A stretch of DNA of 64,000 nt from NCBI RefSeq assembly GCF_023283885.1, contig NZ_JAKILA010000024.1:1-64000 (forward strand). Reading direction: 5' to 3'. Position 1 is the stretch's first letter. Every line of letters starts with the position of its first letter. A model generated the notes under the pieces. That model had not been told where the DNA came from. It did no database searches and worked only from the letters and a program-made list of their open reading frames with translations. This DNA is from Shewanella basaltis. Lineage in GTDB: Bacteria; Pseudomonadota; Gammaproteobacteria; Enterobacterales; Shewanellaceae. Position numbers and translations under genes: made by a program. Shown here piece by piece: positions 41,655 through 53,366 of this stretch.

Positions 41655-43517
41655 TTATTTCATTGCCCGAAGTACCGGGTAAACTAAATATTGCTTGTCA
41701 TAATATGGACTACGTTGATAAAACCAACGTAGTCTGGCTTTACTGTCTTTTGCAAACGCAGGGTCTTTGAGCGCTTGAGCAAACTCTGCTTGTAAATCTG
41801 GATTTTCAGCCAACATTTTTGTAGCCAGCGGCTCAACGGCGTAGTCTTCAATGTATTCTGTTTGAGTGAAGATGGTGTTGAAAAACCCCCAATAAAACAA
41901 TGAGTCTTCAGCTTGTGGCTCTAATAACAACATAGCTAAATCGCCCAAGGGTTGCTCGGTCGCAATGCGTACTGTTCCTGCAGGAAGTGACAAACTGACC
42001 TCATTGCTGACGGTCGTGGCGGTGACAGTTTGACGGCCTTCGTAATCAGCGGAAGAAAACACAGGGTCGTTAAATTGATATTGTTGCGCCTTAATGCGTG
42101 TTGGTTTTTCAAGACGCGTGAAACGTATACCGTGCAATGATAAACGTTCAATCACTGTGGTCCATTGTGGCGGAATATAATAAGCAACAGGTCGTGAGAC
42201 TACTATGCCAGGCTTAGTGTTTGCAACAACAGGAATATTGGGGTAAAGCTTCGGCTCACCTGTCCAGCGCACAACATCAGCACCGCTAATTGGGCTGGTT
42301 TCTATTCGGTAATCTATACCTTTAAAGTCGATACCTTTTGGTAACTGTTCGTTTTGCCAAGTGAGTGTTAATTGATTTGGGTGACGGTATTTATCAGCAT
42401 AAATGGCTGACTTGAGTTTGGTGCTGTGTTTAGCGACGGTGTTAAGCGTCTCTTCGAGCATGATGTAGGTTCCTAGCACCCGTTGTTTATAGGGTTTTAG
42501 GCTGTGATTTTCGATTAAAATGGTAGGTAGGTGACGGGCATCACCATAGCCATTTGAAAACCTTGGGCTTGGATTCCAAAGTGAAATGCCTTTTGCCATA
42601 TCTGCATTATCTAATGCAAATACCAGTGGCCCAGGAATGTGCCCCTGTTCAGTCAGTGCTTTTTCAATTGCGGGCCGATAAATCGTCTCTAACCAGTTAA
42701 AACTGCTAGGGCTGTAGCCCTGTTTTACGTTGTAGCCAAAAGTCACATCGTACTGATAGTCAATACCGTCGGTTACATGCACATCTATATACAAATCGGG
42801 TTGCCAAATATTGATTGTGCGAATGAGGTGCTGCATTTCAAGTGCATCCGCTTTGGCATAATCGCGGTTTAAGTTGAGATTATTTGCGGTAGTACGCCAG
42901 CCCATATTGATTGGACCTCGTTGATTAACGCGATTGTATTCACTGCTACGCTCGTGAGCATCAACACTTAATATAGGCACAAATAATAAATTAACCTTGT
43001 CGAGTAATGCGCGTTTATTGCCGTGGCTAATATCACGTAATAGCATCATGCCAGCATCTTTCCCGTCGATTTCTCCAGAGTGAATACCGGCTTGCACAAA
43101 CACCGTTGCTTTACCATTATCGGTTAACGCGGTTGCACCTTGAACGCCTTCACTTGAGGCAACTATCATCCATATATCACGGTCTTGTGGGCTTTTCCCT
43201 AGGCTAACTTTGTGTAATACGTCGCTACTGTCAACGAGTTTATCTAACCATGCCATGGTGTCGCTGTAGTTTGGGGTGCTAAGGTAACCGTGTTGTTCAA
43301 AAGGGGTTGCCCAGGGGTGTTCTGCACTTAACAGTAACGTTTCGCTCGCTCCCGACCATGGCTGGATTGGCGGTAATATGTTGTCGTTGATAAAGGTATT
43401 TGCTTGCTCAATCGTGGTGTGTGTAGACCGTTGGGTGTGATCATCGGCCGCAACACATAAGGCTGCGCAAAATAACAAAGGGCTAATCCATAAACTAGCA
43501 AGCAAAGTACGGTGCAT
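41655..43517 (-). CDS. Secreted M14 family zinc metallocarboxypeptidase-like peptidase
   Basis: A 620-residue exported protein. A signal peptide (residues 1-24) is followed by an M14 domain with zinc ligands His146 and Glu149 in H-S-G-E and His247 in D-V-H-V-T-D. The S-N-x-R substrate motif region corresponds to N-L-N-R-D-Y near residue 215. The C-terminal 250 residues are of unknown fold. Likely releases C-terminal residues from peptides in the periplasm or outside. Monocistronic, with a terminator downstream. A possible client of the type II system in the window, by inference only. Confidence 0.85.
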   Translation of the reverse strand: MHRTLLASLWISPLLFCAALCVAADDHTQRSTHTTIEQANTFINDNILPPIQPWSGASETLLLSAEHPWATPFEQHGYLSTPNYSDTMAWLDKLVDSSDVLHKVSLGKSPQDRDIWMIVASSEGVQGATALTDNGKATVFVQAGIHSGEIDGKDAGMMLLRDISHGNKRALLDKVNLLFVPILSVDAHERSSEYNRVNQRGPINMGWRTTANNLNLNRDYAKADALEMQHLIRTINIWQPDLYIDVHVTDGIDYQYDVTFGYNVKQGYSPSSFNWLETIYRPAIEKALTEQGHIPGPLVFALDNADMAKGISLWNPSPRFSNGYGDARHLPTILIENHSLKPYKQRVLGTYIMLEETLNTVAKHSTKLKSAIYADKYRHPNQLTLTWQNEQLPKGIDFKGIDYRIETSPISGADVVRWTGEPKLYPNIPVVANTKPGIVVSRPVAYYIPPQWTTVIERLSLHGIRFTRLEKPTRIKAQQYQFNDPVFSSADYEGRQTVTATTVSNEVSLSLPAGTVRIATEQPLGDLAMLLLEPQAEDSLFYWGFFNTIFTQTEYIEDYAVEPLATKMLAENPDLQAEFAQALKDPAFAKDSKARLRWFYQRSPYYDKQYLVYPVLRAMK

Positions 43518-43602
43518 GAAGACCTCTAGGAAATGATGTCAATGGCATAAACAGAAACGGCATCATAACATTACCCTTTAATGAATATGAGGCTACACCA
43601 TA

Positions 43603-43630
43603 AAAAATCCCAACCTAAGTTGGGATTTTT
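43603..43630. terminator. Terminator for pckA
   Basis: AAAAATCCCAAC pairs with GTTGGGATTTTT around CTAA. The A and T runs on either side make it usable on both strands. It lies 30 bases beyond the pckA stop. Confidence 0.85.
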
Positions 43631-43660
43631 ATGGTCTATCTATGGATTATCTCAGCTTTA

Positions 43661-45202
43661 TTATACTTTAGGACCAGCCTGTTTTATGGCATCTGAGACT
43701 TGATATTTGGCAAAGTTGTCGCTGAACTCTTGTGCTAGTTGCTGTGCATACTTGTTGTATTGAGCTGCATCACTCCAAGTGTTAACCGGGTTGAGTAACT
43801 GGCTGTCTACACCTGTTACCGCAACAGGAACATTGAGATTCAGTTTATCAATATGCACGGTTTCAACATCTTTTAGCTCGCCACTGACAATAGCATCGAC
43901 AATGGCGCGGGTAGTTGGAATGTCAAAACGCTTACCAACACCGTGAGGGCCGCCTGTCCAGCCAGTGTTAACTAAATACACTTGGCTGCCAAAAGATTCA
44001 ATACGCTCCATCAGTAACTCGGCGTATACCCCTGCAGGACGCGGAAAAAATGGTGCGCCAAAACACGTCGAAAACGTTGATTGAATAGCTGAGGTTGAAC
44101 CCATTTCCGTTGACCCAACTTTGGCCGTGTACCCCGACAGAAAGTGATAAGCTGCTTGTTCTTTACTTAATACCGATACTGGTGGTAACACTCCTGATAC
44201 ATCACAGGTTAAAAAGACAACAGCATGAGGTTCAGCACCACGATTTTCTACTTTACGTTGAGCAATATGTTCAAGTGGGTAAGCTGCTCGGCTGTTTTCT
44301 GTAAGGCTAGTGTCGTTGTAGTTAGGTACGCGTTGTTCATCAAGTACCACGTTTTCTAATACGGTGCCAAAACGAATCGCATCCCAAATTACGGGCTCAT
44401 TTTTTTGGCTTAGGTCGATACATTTGGCGTAACAACCGCCTTCGATATTAAACACGCCACCGGGTGCCCAGCCGTGTTCATCATCACCAATTAACAAACG
44501 TTTAGGATCGGCCGACAATGTGGTTTTACCCGTACCAGATAACCCAAAGAATAACGTTGTGTCGCCATCGTGTCCGACGTTTGCTGAGCAATGCATTGGT
44601 AGTACGCCCTTGGCAGGGAGTAAAAAGTTTTGCACCGAGAACATCGACTTTTTCATTTCACCTGCGTACTTAAGTCCTGCCAGTAGCACTTTACGCTCTG
44701 CAAAGTTAAGGATAACTGCCGCTTCAGAATTTGTGCCGTCACGTTCAGGTTCACACACAAAACCAGGGGCGTTGATAATTTGCCAAGTGTCTTTGTTGTT
44801 GCGATTAAAACGCTTAGGGATGATAAATAAATTACGCGCAAAAATTTGATGCCATGCGTATTCGGTCGTCACTCTGATTGGGATGTAGTGATCATCATCT
44901 GCACCGACTTCAAGTTCAGACATAAAAATTTCTTTATCGGCAAGGTAGGCTTCTACACGTCCCCATAACGCGTCAAATTTACCCGCATCAAATGGGCGGT
45001 TAACTTTGCCCCATTCAATATCGGCTTCGGTACTTGGATCTTTTACAATGAAACGGTCGTTAGGTGAACGTCCTGTTCTTTCTCCGGTTTTGGCCACTAA
45101 TGCACCATTGGCGGTGAGCTGACCTTCTCCACGAAGAAGCGCGATTTCAACAAGCTGTGCTGTCGTAGGGTTAAGGTGAACGCGGTGTGATAAATCCGCC
45201 AT
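43661..45202 (-). CDS. pckA: ATP-dependent phosphoenolpyruvate carboxykinase
   Basis: PckA converts oxaloacetate and ATP to phosphoenolpyruvate, the first step of gluconeogenesis from organic acids. The 513-residue product has the substrate R-T-G-R-S-P segment, the kinase-1a loop G-L-S-G-T-G-K-T-T (about residue 232), the metal site I-G-D-D-E-H-G-W, and the C-terminal T-G-W-T-G-G-P-H-G loop. A frame opens at 45217, but ATG 45202 has GGAGA upstream. Confidence 0.95.
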   Translation of the reverse strand: MADLSHRVHLNPTTAQLVEIALLRGEGQLTANGALVAKTGERTGRSPNDRFIVKDPSTEADIEWGKVNRPFDAGKFDALWGRVEAYLADKEIFMSELEVGADDDHYIPIRVTTEYAWHQIFARNLFIIPKRFNRNNKDTWQIINAPGFVCEPERDGTNSEAAVILNFAERKVLLAGLKYAGEMKKSMFSVQNFLLPAKGVLPMHCSANVGHDGDTTLFFGLSGTGKTTLSADPKRLLIGDDEHGWAPGGVFNIEGGCYAKCIDLSQKNEPVIWDAIRFGTVLENVVLDEQRVPNYNDTSLTENSRAAYPLEHIAQRKVENRGAEPHAVVFLTCDVSGVLPPVSVLSKEQAAYHFLSGYTAKVGSTEMGSTSAIQSTFSTCFGAPFFPRPAGVYAELLMERIESFGSQVYLVNTGWTGGPHGVGKRFDIPTTRAIVDAIVSGELKDVETVHIDKLNLNVPVAVTGVDSQLLNPVNTWSDAAQYNKYAQQLAQEFSDNFAKYQVSDAIKQAGPKV

Positions 45203-45416
45203 AGTGTTTGTCTCCATGTCTTTTAGGTCGGGTTTCGTTGTAAATCGATGTTGATTTTTGATGTAGAGGTTAAGTTAGCTTGGTTTTAATGTTGCACGCT
45301 GGCTGTATATGCTAACAAGGCGATTGTAACTGATGTTGAGGCTTTGGTAACGAACAGTTTGGTAATTTTTTTGAAAGTTTTTAGTTTTTTTAATAGAAAA
45401 GTAAATTTTAAAGCAT

Positions 45417-45443
45417 AAAAAAGGCGCCTTAGGCGCCTTTTTT
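45417..45443. terminator. Terminator for hslR-hslO
   Basis: AAAAAAGGCGCC pairs with GGCGCCTTTTTT around TTA. It is a strong, symmetric stem 27 bases past the hslO stop on the minus strand. It separates hslO from pckA, which therefore has its own promoter. Confidence 0.9.
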
Positions 45444-45469
45444 GGTAATTTATTGCGTTGTGGTTACAG

Positions 45470-46330
45470 CTATTGCTGCGAGTCACTTCCGTGGCTGCCA
45501 GCGTATAATGCTGCAATGTCGATAGCATCGAATGAGTAAGTTTGCTTACAGTATTCACAGCCCATATCGATTTTTCCGTCTTCGGCTAATATCGCTTCTA
45601 TTTCTGCTTGAGACAGGGTTTTAATTGCAGAACCGCTTCGCTCTCTTGAGCAGGTACACTTAAACGTTACATCGACAGGATCAAATAAACGCACTTCTTC
45701 CTGGTGATATAGGCGGTGCAGCACATCTTGTGCCTCGAGGCTAAATAACTCTTCAGCTTTAATGGTGGCTGTGAGGGTTGATAAATGTTCAAAGTCTTCA
45801 TTTTGTTCAGACTTTGTGGGTAATACTTGCAATAACATCCCCGCGGCCTGTTTACCGTTAGCAAATAATTTGATTTGCGTGGGTAATTGCTCAGACTGAT
45901 TAAAATATTCTTCTAGGCAGGCGGCTAAATCGACATGATCTAACGACACAATACCTTGATAGCGCTCACCTTCGTCTGGCGTGAGGGTAATGACCATGTA
46001 GCCTTTGCCAAACATTTGTTGCAAGCTTGCATCGTCGGCAATGGTGCCGTTCCAACGTGATACACCACGTAACACTTGCTCGTTATTACCGTTAATCACC
46101 GCTAAAGTGACTGGGCCGTCTCCTTGGAGCTGCACGCTAATGTCACCGGTAAATTTGATTGTGGCGGTTAATAGTGACGTTGCAGCCATCAATTCGCCTA
46201 ATAAATGTTGCACAGCAACAGGGTATTGGTGAGCGGAAAGCACTTCTTGATAGCTTTTTTCAAGTTGGACTATTTCACCGCGAACATCTGCATTATCAAA
46301 TAGATAGCGATGTAATATATCGTTGTTCAT
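45470..46330 (-). CDS. hslO: Redox-regulated chaperone Hsp33
   Basis: Hsp33 is a cytoplasmic holdase switched on by oxidation. The 286-residue protein carries the zinc-binding redox centre at its C-terminus: C-T-C (about residue 230) and C-E-Y-C (about 263). ATG 46330 fits the family; a second ATG lies five codons upstream. It follows hslR by 25 bases on the same strand, so the two form the hslRO operon known in E. coli. Confidence 0.95.
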   Translation of the reverse strand: MNNDILHRYLFDNADVRGEIVQLEKSYQEVLSAHQYPVAVQHLLGELMAATSLLTATIKFTGDISVQLQGDGPVTLAVINGNNEQVLRGVSRWNGTIADDASLQQMFGKGYMVITLTPDEGERYQGIVSLDHVDLAACLEEYFNQSEQLPTQIKLFANGKQAAGMLLQVLPTKSEQNEDFEHLSTLTATIKAEELFSLEAQDVLHRLYHQEEVRLFDPVDVTFKCTCSRERSGSAIKTLSQAEIEAILAEDGKIDMGCEYCKQTYSFDAIDIAALYAGSHGSDSQQ

Positions 46331-46355
46331 CTTTACTCTCTTCACTTTTTGTCGC

Positions 46356-46754
46356 TTAATAATCTTTAAAGCGCATAAGCTGGCGTCGTTGTTTTTTATC
46401 CGGTTTGTGTTCTGGAGCCGGGTTATTCAAAATATTTAATCGTCGTGCTTCAGCATTGATCATGCGTTTGTTAATGCTTTCGCTGGTTTCTTCGTACAAA
46501 GTTTGTGCGATGCTTGCACCTTGTCGGTGGCCCGATAACACCTTAATGATCACTTCTCTGTCATCATGGCCTTGGCGTAGACGAATTTTTGCACCGACTT
46601 CAGCATTCTTGCTGGATTTAGTCCGTTGGCCGTTGTAATGTACTTTACCGCCGTTAATCATGTCTTTTGCAATGGCGCGGGTTTTATAAAATCGTGCCGC
46701 CCATAACCATTTATCTAACCGAATGATGTGCTTTTCGGACTGAATTTGATTCAA
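46356..46754 (-). CDS. hslR: Ribosome-associated heat shock protein Hsp15
   Basis: Hsp15 binds free 50S subunits that still carry a nascent chain and helps recycle them. The 132-residue product is an S4 RNA-binding domain ([15 protein letters not shown], about residues 12-26, through N-G-Q-R-T-K) with a basic C-terminal tail rich in Lys and Arg. First gene of hslRO. It runs divergently from gspC across a 253-base region. Confidence 0.94.
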   Translation of the reverse strand: MNQIQSEKHIIRLDKWLWAARFYKTRAIAKDMINGGKVHYNGQRTKSSKNAEVGAKIRLRQGHDDREVIIKVLSGHRQGASIAQTLYEETSESINKRMINAEARRLNILNNPAPEHKPDKKQRRQLMRFKDY

Positions 46755-47007
46755 ATGGCCTCCAAAACAGGGATGATTTCACAGACTGAGTAACCTAACT
46801 GCCATACAATGTAAGTATTATTGCTATATGGGGTTAAATTGAGCCTCAATTGTGCGCGCAAACTTAGCATATTTGGTGCAGTTTCGCCAATCGATATGCT
46901 CTAGGGTTGTTGCTTTATCTTCTGTAGGTTAGCATGATGGCACAGTATTACTTTTCAACAATTAGAACAGAGACCTGTACCAAGACGTATAGAGGGTCCA
47001 ATTATAT

Positions 47008-47922
47008 ATGGATTTATTAGATAAACTGATCACCAAAGCCGCCACTGTGCCGCATAAGCCGTTAAGTGTTGCAGTGTTTTGGTTGGGATTAGTCATTGTG
47101 CTTTTACTTGCTGCTCAAATTACATGGAAGTTGATGCCGGTGTCATCGCAATCTGCGACTTGGCAACCATCCCCCATTTCTGCAAACGCCAGCAAGCGTA
47201 TTGAGCTTTCTGGTGTGCGTAACCTATCACTGTTTGGTCGTGTTGATGACAACGCACAAAAGCCAAAGCCAGAAGTGGTTGAACAAATAACAGATGCGCC
47301 TAAAACCAATTTGTCTATTCAGTTAACCGGCGTGGTGGCGTCAACCGCAGAAGAGCAAGGTTTGGCGGTGATTGAGTCTAGCGGTCAGCAAGAAACGTAT
47401 AGCTTAGGTGATAAAATCAAAGGTACGTCAGCTTCGTTAAAAGAAGTGTATGCCGACAGAATTATTATTACCAATGGCGGTCGTTATGAAACGTTAATGC
47501 TTGATGGCCTTAAATACACAACCCAAAGCCAGGCTAATGAACAGTTACAACAGGCTAAGGTTGATAGACAAGTCACCCGTGTTGATCGTCGCAGTAACCA
47601 AGATTTCTCTGAAGAACTGTCTAATTCGCGAGATGAATTATTGGCAGACCCGAGTAAAATTACCGACTTTTTATCAATTTCACCCGTGCGCAAGGGTGAA
47701 ACACTTGCTGGTTATCGTTTAAACCCAGGTAAAGATGTTGATTTATTTAAGCAAGCTGGCTTTCAAGCGAATGACTTAGCTAAATCAATAAATGGATATG
47801 ATCTGACCGAGATGGGTCAGGCTTTAGAAGTGATGGCGCAGCTGCCAGAGCTCACCGAAATGGCTGTCATGGTAGAGCGTGAAGGGCAGTTGGTCGAAAT
47901 CATGTTTAGTTTGCCAGAGTAA
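47008..47922 (+). CDS. gspC: Type II secretion protein GspC
   Basis: GspC links the inner-membrane platform to the outer-membrane secretin. The 304-residue protein has one N-terminal membrane helix (about residues 20-38), a homology region (about 90-160, with L-T-G-V-V-A-S), and a C-terminal PDZ-like domain (about 210-300; Y-R-L-N-P-G-K-D). First gene of the gsp operon, which runs to 58496 with overlapping or closely spaced genes. Confidence 0.93.
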   Translation: MDLLDKLITKAATVPHKPLSVAVFWLGLVIVLLLAAQITWKLMPVSSQSATWQPSPISANASKRIELSGVRNLSLFGRVDDNAQKPKPEVVEQITDAPKTNLSIQLTGVVASTAEEQGLAVIESSGQQETYSLGDKIKGTSASLKEVYADRIIITNGGRYETLMLDGLKYTTQSQANEQLQQAKVDRQVTRVDRRSNQDFSEELSNSRDELLADPSKITDFLSISPVRKGETLAGYRLNPGKDVDLFKQAGFQANDLAKSINGYDLTEMGQALEVMAQLPELTEMAVMVEREGQLVEIMFSLPE

Positions 47923-47946
47923 TTTGGCGTGAGAGGATTGAGTAAA

Positions 47947-50082
47947 ATGAATAACAAAGGGATCCGACAAAAAATTATTGCTGGAATGTTAGCCAGTGCA
48001 GCCATGATGGCCGCGCCGATGGCGTTGTCGGAACAGTATGCAGCCAACTTTAAAGGCACAGACATTCAAGAGTTTATTAATATTGTCGGTAAAAACCTCA
48101 ATAAAACCATTATTGTCGACCCCACTGTGCGCGGTAAAATTAATGTTCGTAGCTATGATTTATTAAATGACGAGCAATACTACCAGTTCTTTCTAAACGT
48201 GCTGCAGGTATACGGTTATGCCGTTGTAGAGATGGAAAACCAGGTTATCAAGGTCATTAAAGATAAAGATGCCAAAACATCGGCTATTCGTGTGGCAGAC
48301 GACAATACTCCAGGTTTAGGTGATGAAATGGTCACCCGCGTGGTGCCATTATACAACTCTGAAGCAAAGCAGTTAGCGCCTTTATTACGCCAGTTAAATG
48401 ATAATGCCGGCGGCGGTAACGTTGTTAACTATGACCAAGCAAACGTATTGATGATTTCTGGTCGCGCAGCCGTCGTAAACAAGCTAGTTGATATTGTTCG
48501 CCGCGTAGACAAGCAAGGTGATACCGCTGTTGAGGTCGTAACCTTAAATTATGCTTCGGCAGGTGAAATTGTTCGCATTGTCGATACCCTATATCGCTCA
48601 AGTGCTAACCAAGCTCAGCTGCCTGGCCAGGCACCGAAGGTGGTTGCCGATGAGCGTATGAATGCCGTAGTGGTCAGTGGCGATGAAAAAAGCCGTCAGC
48701 GTGTTGTTGAGCTTATTCAGCGTTTAGATGCGGAGCAAGCCAGCACAGGCAATACCAAGGTCCGTTACTTGCGTTATGCAAAAGCTGAAGATTTAGTTGA
48801 AGTATTAACAGGCTTTGCACAAAACCTGCAAGACAACAAGGACAGCGGCGCAGCACAAGCCGGTGCCAGCACCAGTAAACGCCGTAATGACATTAATATT
48901 ATGGCACATCCAGATACTAACTCATTGGTCATCAGTGCTGAGCCGGATCAATTACGTACGATTGAAAGTGTCATTAATCAGTTAGATATTCGTCGTGCTC
49001 AAGTATTGGTTGAAGCCATTATTGTTGAAATTGCCGAAGGCGATAACGTTGGCTTTGGTGTGCAATGGGGTAGCGAAGCTGGTGGCTTAACCCAATTTAA
49101 TAACATCGGCCCTACTATTAGTGAAGTGGGTGCGGGTGTATGGGCCGCACGTGAAGAGGAAGGCACAACAGTGACTGTGACCAACTCTGACGGTGGCTCA
49201 ACCACGACCACAAATCCAACATCAGATGGTGACTATACCCTTATTGCTCAGGCACTGGGTAAAGTGAATGGCATGGCATGGGGTGTGACTACAGGCAACT
49301 TTGCAGCGCTAATTCAGGCTGTTTCAAGTGATACGAACTCAAACGTGTTGGCGACACCGTCGATCACCACTTTGGATAATCAAGAAGCATCATTTATCGT
49401 TGGTGATGAGGTTCCTATCATTACTGGTTCAACGTCTAGTTCAAACAATGACAATCCATTTCAAACGGTAGAGCGTAAAGAGGTGGGGGTTAAATTAAAA
49501 GTTGTACCGCAAATTAACGAAGGCTCTTCGGTCAAGTTAACCATTGAGCAAGAAGTGTCGGGTGTGAATGGTAATACCGGTGTTGATATCAGTTTTTCTA
49601 CTCGTCGTTTAACCACAACCGTGATGGCCGATTCCGGTCAAATTGTGGTACTAGGTGGTTTGATTAACGAAGAAGTGCAAGAAAGTGTCCAAAAAATACC
49701 TATTCTGGGTGATATTCCAGTATTGGGGCACCTATTTAAGTCTTCATCAAGCAAGAAAACCAAGAAAAATCTGATGATTTTTATTAAACCAACCATTATT
49801 CGCGATGGCATGACAATGGAAGGGATTGCGGGTCGTAAATACAATTACTTCCGTGCTTTACAGCTTGAGCAACAAGACAGAGGTATTAATTTAATGCCCA
49901 ATACTCAAGTACCTGTATTAGAAGAGTGGAACCAAGAAGCGTATTTACCTGATGAAGTGAATGACATGCTTGAACGTTACAAAAGCGGTCAAGGTTTGAG
50001 TACCGATATGCGTGATTCAGATCCTGCTTTACGTATCATTGATGAAAGCATGCAAAAGGACAAGGCTCAAAATAATGATTGA
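47947..50082 (+). CDS. gspD: Type II secretion secretin GspD
   Basis: GspD forms the outer-membrane channel. The 711-residue protein has a signal peptide (to about residue 27), the N0 domain ([10 protein letters not shown]), N1-N3 repeats, the secretin core with V-P-I-I-T-G, and a C-terminal pilotin-binding-like tail. GTG 47929 is in frame, but AGAGGA precedes ATG 47947 at proper distance. Residues about 415-430 form a Gly/Ser/Thr-rich loop. It overlaps gspE by eight bases. Confidence 0.95.
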   Translation: MNNKGIRQKIIAGMLASAAMMAAPMALSEQYAANFKGTDIQEFINIVGKNLNKTIIVDPTVRGKINVRSYDLLNDEQYYQFFLNVLQVYGYAVVEMENQVIKVIKDKDAKTSAIRVADDNTPGLGDEMVTRVVPLYNSEAKQLAPLLRQLNDNAGGGNVVNYDQANVLMISGRAAVVNKLVDIVRRVDKQGDTAVEVVTLNYASAGEIVRIVDTLYRSSANQAQLPGQAPKVVADERMNAVVVSGDEKSRQRVVELIQRLDAEQASTGNTKVRYLRYAKAEDLVEVLTGFAQNLQDNKDSGAAQAGASTSKRRNDINIMAHPDTNSLVISAEPDQLRTIESVINQLDIRRAQVLVEAIIVEIAEGDNVGFGVQWGSEAGGLTQFNNIGPTISEVGAGVWAAREEEGTTVTVTNSDGGSTTTTNPTSDGDYTLIAQALGKVNGMAWGVTTGNFAALIQAVSSDTNSNVLATPSITTLDNQEASFIVGDEVPIITGSTSSSNNDNPFQTVERKEVGVKLKVVPQINEGSSVKLTIEQEVSGVNGNTGVDISFSTRRLTTTVMADSGQIVVLGGLINEEVQESVQKIPILGDIPVLGHLFKSSSSKKTKKNLMIFIKPTIIRDGMTMEGIAGRKYNYFRALQLEQQDRGINLMPNTQVPVLEEWNQEAYLPDEVNDMLERYKSGQGLSTDMRDSDPALRIIDESMQKDKAQNND

Positions 50083-51634
50083 TAGTGCAATGACAGAGCC
50101 GTTAGCCCAAGTATCAAGTGACGTTGCTATGGAAGTGGTCGAAGGCGATGAAGTTTTTCACTCGAGCAGTAAAGAGCGCCTGCCGTTTGCATTTTCACAT
50201 CGTTTTCAATTAGTTTTGGCTAAAGAAAACGAACAGCTTTGTTTGTTTTACACCGACAACACGCCGCTTAATGCCATGCTAGAAGTGCGGCGTTATGCGG
50301 GGGTTGAACTTGCTATCATCAAGTTAGATGGAACAAAATTTGAAGCTAAGTTAACCCAAGCTTATCAGGCTAACTCTTCAGAGGCGCAACAGCTGATGGA
50401 AGATATTGGCAATGAGATGGATTTGTTTACCTTAGCTGAAGAGTTACCACAGACTGAAGATTTACTTGAGGGTGATGACGATGCGCCAATTATTAAGTTA
50501 ATTAATGCATTGTTGTCTGAGGCGATTAAAGAAGAAGCATCAGATATCCACGTCGAAACCTATGAAAAACAATTGGTAGTGCGTTTTCGTATCGACGGTG
50601 TACTAAAAGAAGTCTTAAAGCCAAACCGTAAGTTATCATCGTTGCTGGTGTCACGGATTAAGGTGATGGCGCGTTTAGATATCGCTGAAAAACGCTTACC
50701 GCAAGATGGCCGTATTTCATTGCGTATTGCTGGCCGTGCGGTTGATGTGCGTGTGTCGACCATGCCATCAAGCCATGGCGAACGTGTGGTAATGCGGTTA
50801 TTAGACAAAAATACCGGTAATTTAGACCTGCAACAGTTAGGGATGACACCGAGTATTCGTGAACAATTTGATGAGTTGATTCGCAAACCTCATGGTATTA
50901 TTTTGGTAACCGGGCCGACGGGGTCGGGTAAAAGTACGACCTTATATGCGGGCTTAACAGAGATTAACTCTAAAGATACCAACATCCTAACCGTTGAAGA
51001 TCCAATCGAGTATGAGCTTGAGGGTATTGGTCAAACTCAGGTTAATACTAAAGTAGACATGACCTTTGCCCGCGGATTACGTGCTATTTTGCGACAAGAT
51101 CCTGATGTGGTAATGATAGGTGAAATTCGCGACCTTGAAACCGCCCAAATAGCAGTGCAAGCCTCGTTAACAGGTCACTTGGTCATATCAACCTTACACA
51201 CCAATACCGCCTCTGGTGCGATTACCCGTTTACAAGACATGGGGGTCGAACCTTTCTTAGTTTCTTCTAGTTTACTTGGTGTACTTGCCCAGCGCCTTAT
51301 CCGTACCTTGTGTCCAAGCTGTAAAGTGGCACATGAACCAGACGAGCGTGAGCGTGAATTATTGGGAATAACAGCTAATGATACTCGCCATATTTACCGT
51401 GCTACAGGCTGTAAAGCGTGTGGTAACAATGGGTATCGTGGCCGAACGGGTATTCATGAGTTATTGGTTGTCGACGACAATGTGCGTGAATTAATTCATG
51501 GCGGTCGTGGCGAGTTAGCCATTGAAAAATACGTACGTAAATCAGTGCCGAGTATTCGTCATGACGGCATGAGTAAAGTGTTAGCGGGCGTGACTACCTT
51601 AGAAGAAGTGTTACGCGTCACCCGCGAGGAATAA
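50075..51634 (+). CDS. gspE: Type II secretion ATPase GspE
   Basis: GspE powers pseudopilus assembly. The 519-residue product has an N-terminal domain, then Walker [11 protein letters not shown], Asp box, Walker [12 protein letters not shown], and the tetracysteine zinc site C-P-S-C...C-K-A-C before the C-terminal region. A frame opens at 50012 inside gspD; ATG 50075 overlaps the gspD stop region by eight bases, as is common. ATG 50090 is an alternative. Confidence 0.95.
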   Translation: MIDSAMTEPLAQVSSDVAMEVVEGDEVFHSSSKERLPFAFSHRFQLVLAKENEQLCLFYTDNTPLNAMLEVRRYAGVELAIIKLDGTKFEAKLTQAYQANSSEAQQLMEDIGNEMDLFTLAEELPQTEDLLEGDDDAPIIKLINALLSEAIKEEASDIHVETYEKQLVVRFRIDGVLKEVLKPNRKLSSLLVSRIKVMARLDIAEKRLPQDGRISLRIAGRAVDVRVSTMPSSHGERVVMRLLDKNTGNLDLQQLGMTPSIREQFDELIRKPHGIILVTGPTGSGKSTTLYAGLTEINSKDTNILTVEDPIEYELEGIGQTQVNTKVDMTFARGLRAILRQDPDVVMIGEIRDLETAQIAVQASLTGHLVISTLHTNTASGAITRLQDMGVEPFLVSSSLLGVLAQRLIRTLCPSCKVAHEPDERERELLGITANDTRHIYRATGCKACGNNGYRGRTGIHELLVVDDNVRELIHGGRGELAIEKYVRKSVPSIRHDGMSKVLAGVTTLEEVLRVTREE

Positions 51635-51637
51635 TCA

Positions 51638-52870
51638 ATGGCAGCGTTTGAATACAAAGCCCTTGATAGCAAAGGCAAACAGCAAAAAGGTGTTATCGAA
51701 GCCGACACGGCGCGCCATGCTCGCAGTCAGTTACGTGAACAACGGCTGATGCCGCTTGAGCTCCAAGCGGTTAGTGAAACAGAGGCACGTGCTCAACGCC
51801 GTGGTTTTAGTCTTGCTAACGTGTTTAAAAAACGTATTTCGGTGGCAGAACTGGCATTAATCACTCGACAAATTGCCACATTAGTGGCTGCAGGTTTGCC
51901 GATTGAAGAAGCATTAAAAGCCGTTGGACAGCAATCGGAAAAAGCCCGATTAGGCAATATGATCATGGCGGTCCGTTCTCGAGTCGTAGAGGGCTATAGC
52001 CTTGCCGATTCAATGGCCGAATTTCCGCACGTGTTTGATGATTTATATCGCGCCATGGTGGCCTCTGGTGAGAAGTCGGGCCATTTAGAAGTGGTGCTCA
52101 ATCGTCTTGCGGACTATACCGAGCGTCGTCAACAGCTTAAATCCAAACTCACTCAAGCGATGATTTACCCTATCGTGCTTACTGTTGTGGCCATTGGTGT
52201 GATTGCAGTATTGCTTGCCGCGGTTGTCCCTAAAGTGGTTGGGCAATTTGAACACATGGGGCAAGAGCTTCCTGGCACGACTCAATTCTTAATCCTAGCA
52301 TCTGACTTTGTACAACATTGGGGATTACTCGTTGTGTTGATTTTGGTGGGTGGTTTTATTGTGTTCCAAAGACTGTTAACCAATCCCAGCATGCGAATGA
52401 AATACGATAGCGCGTTACTTAACACACCGGTTATTGGTAAAGTTAGTAAAGGCTTAAATACAGCACGTTTTGCTCGTACCTTAAGTATTTTGTCAGCCAG
52501 TTCAGTGCCATTGCTTGATGGGATGCGTATTGCGAGCGAAGTATTACAAAACGTTAAAGTGCGTGCCGCGGTAGATGATGCAACCGCACGGGTGCGTGAG
52601 GGAACCAGTTTAGGTGCCGCGTTGACTAATACTAAGCTGTTCCCTGCAATGATGCTGTATATGATTGCCTCGGGCGAAAAAAGTGGTCAATTAGAAAATA
52701 TGCTCGAACGAGCAGCAGACAACCAAGACCGAGAGTTTGAGTCTAACGTCAACATTGCCTTAGGGGTATTTGAGCCAATGCTGGTGGTTAGTATGGCGTC
52801 GGTTGTCTTATTTATCGTGATGGCTATTTTGCAGCCAATATTAGAATTAAATAACTTAATCAGTGGCTAA
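51638..52870 (+). CDS. gspF: Type II secretion inner-membrane platform protein GspF
   Basis: The 410-residue platform protein has two homologous cytoplasmic helical domains (T-R-Q-I-A-T-L-V-A-A-G-L-P and A-R-T-L-S-I-L-S-A-S-S-V-P), each followed by hydrophobic helices near residues 175-195, 225-245 and 380-400. The A-S-G-E-K-S-G segment occurs twice. It contacts GspE and GspL. Three bases separate it from gspE. Confidence 0.95.
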   Translation: MAAFEYKALDSKGKQQKGVIEADTARHARSQLREQRLMPLELQAVSETEARAQRRGFSLANVFKKRISVAELALITRQIATLVAAGLPIEEALKAVGQQSEKARLGNMIMAVRSRVVEGYSLADSMAEFPHVFDDLYRAMVASGEKSGHLEVVLNRLADYTERRQQLKSKLTQAMIYPIVLTVVAIGVIAVLLAAVVPKVVGQFEHMGQELPGTTQFLILASDFVQHWGLLVVLILVGGFIVFQRLLTNPSMRMKYDSALLNTPVIGKVSKGLNTARFARTLSILSASSVPLLDGMRIASEVLQNVKVRAAVDDATARVREGTSLGAALTNTKLFPAMMLYMIASGEKSGQLENMLERAADNQDREFESNVNIALGVFEPMLVVSMASVVLFIVMAILQPILELNNLISG

Positions 52871-52930
52871 GCACAAGATGCAAAGCCGGTTAGCTCAAGA
52901 TTTTGAGTCATTTTTAGAAGGAAGTCTTTA

Positions 52931-53365
52931 ATGCAACAACACAATAAACAACGCGGTTTCACCTTGCTAGAAGTCATGGTGGTGATTGTTATTTTAGGTA
53001 TTCTAGCGTCAATGGTTGTCCCTAACTTGATGGGCAACAAAGACAAAGCCGACCAGCAAAAAGCCGTTTCAGACATTGTTGCGCTCGAAAACGCCTTAGA
53101 CATGTATAAATTAGACAACAGTATTTACCCAACGACAGAACAAGGCCTAGATGCATTAGTGCAAAAGTCTACTTCATCGCCTGAGCCGCGTAACTTTCGT
53201 GATGGTGGCTACGTTAAGCGTTTACCACAAGACCCTTGGCGCAATGATTATTTTTTATTAAGTCCAGGTGAAAATGGCAAAATTGATATCTTCAGTGCTG
53301 GCCCTGACGGACAACCTGGCACAGAGGATGATATAGGCAGCTGGAACTTACAAGACTTCCAATAA
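52931..53365 (+). CDS. gspG: Type II secretion major pseudopilin GspG
   Basis: The 144-residue major pseudopilin has a short leader ending R-G, cleaved before F-T-L-L-E-V-M-V by the prepilin peptidase, one hydrophobic helix, and the C-terminal calcium loop D-G-Q-P-G-T-E-D-D-I-G-S-W. AGAAGGAAG lies upstream. gspO, the peptidase gene, is not in the window. Confidence 0.95.
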   Translation: MQQHNKQRGFTLLEVMVVIVILGILASMVVPNLMGNKDKADQQKAVSDIVALENALDMYKLDNSIYPTTEQGLDALVQKSTSSPEPRNFRDGGYVKRLPQDPWRNDYFLLSPGENGKIDIFSAGPDGQPGTEDDIGSWNLQDFQ

Positions 53366-53366
53366 T

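Noticed and set aside
45286..45558. Minus-strand frame of 90 codons near pckA
   Set aside because: It overlaps the hslO C-terminus in another frame and passes through the strong hslRO terminator.
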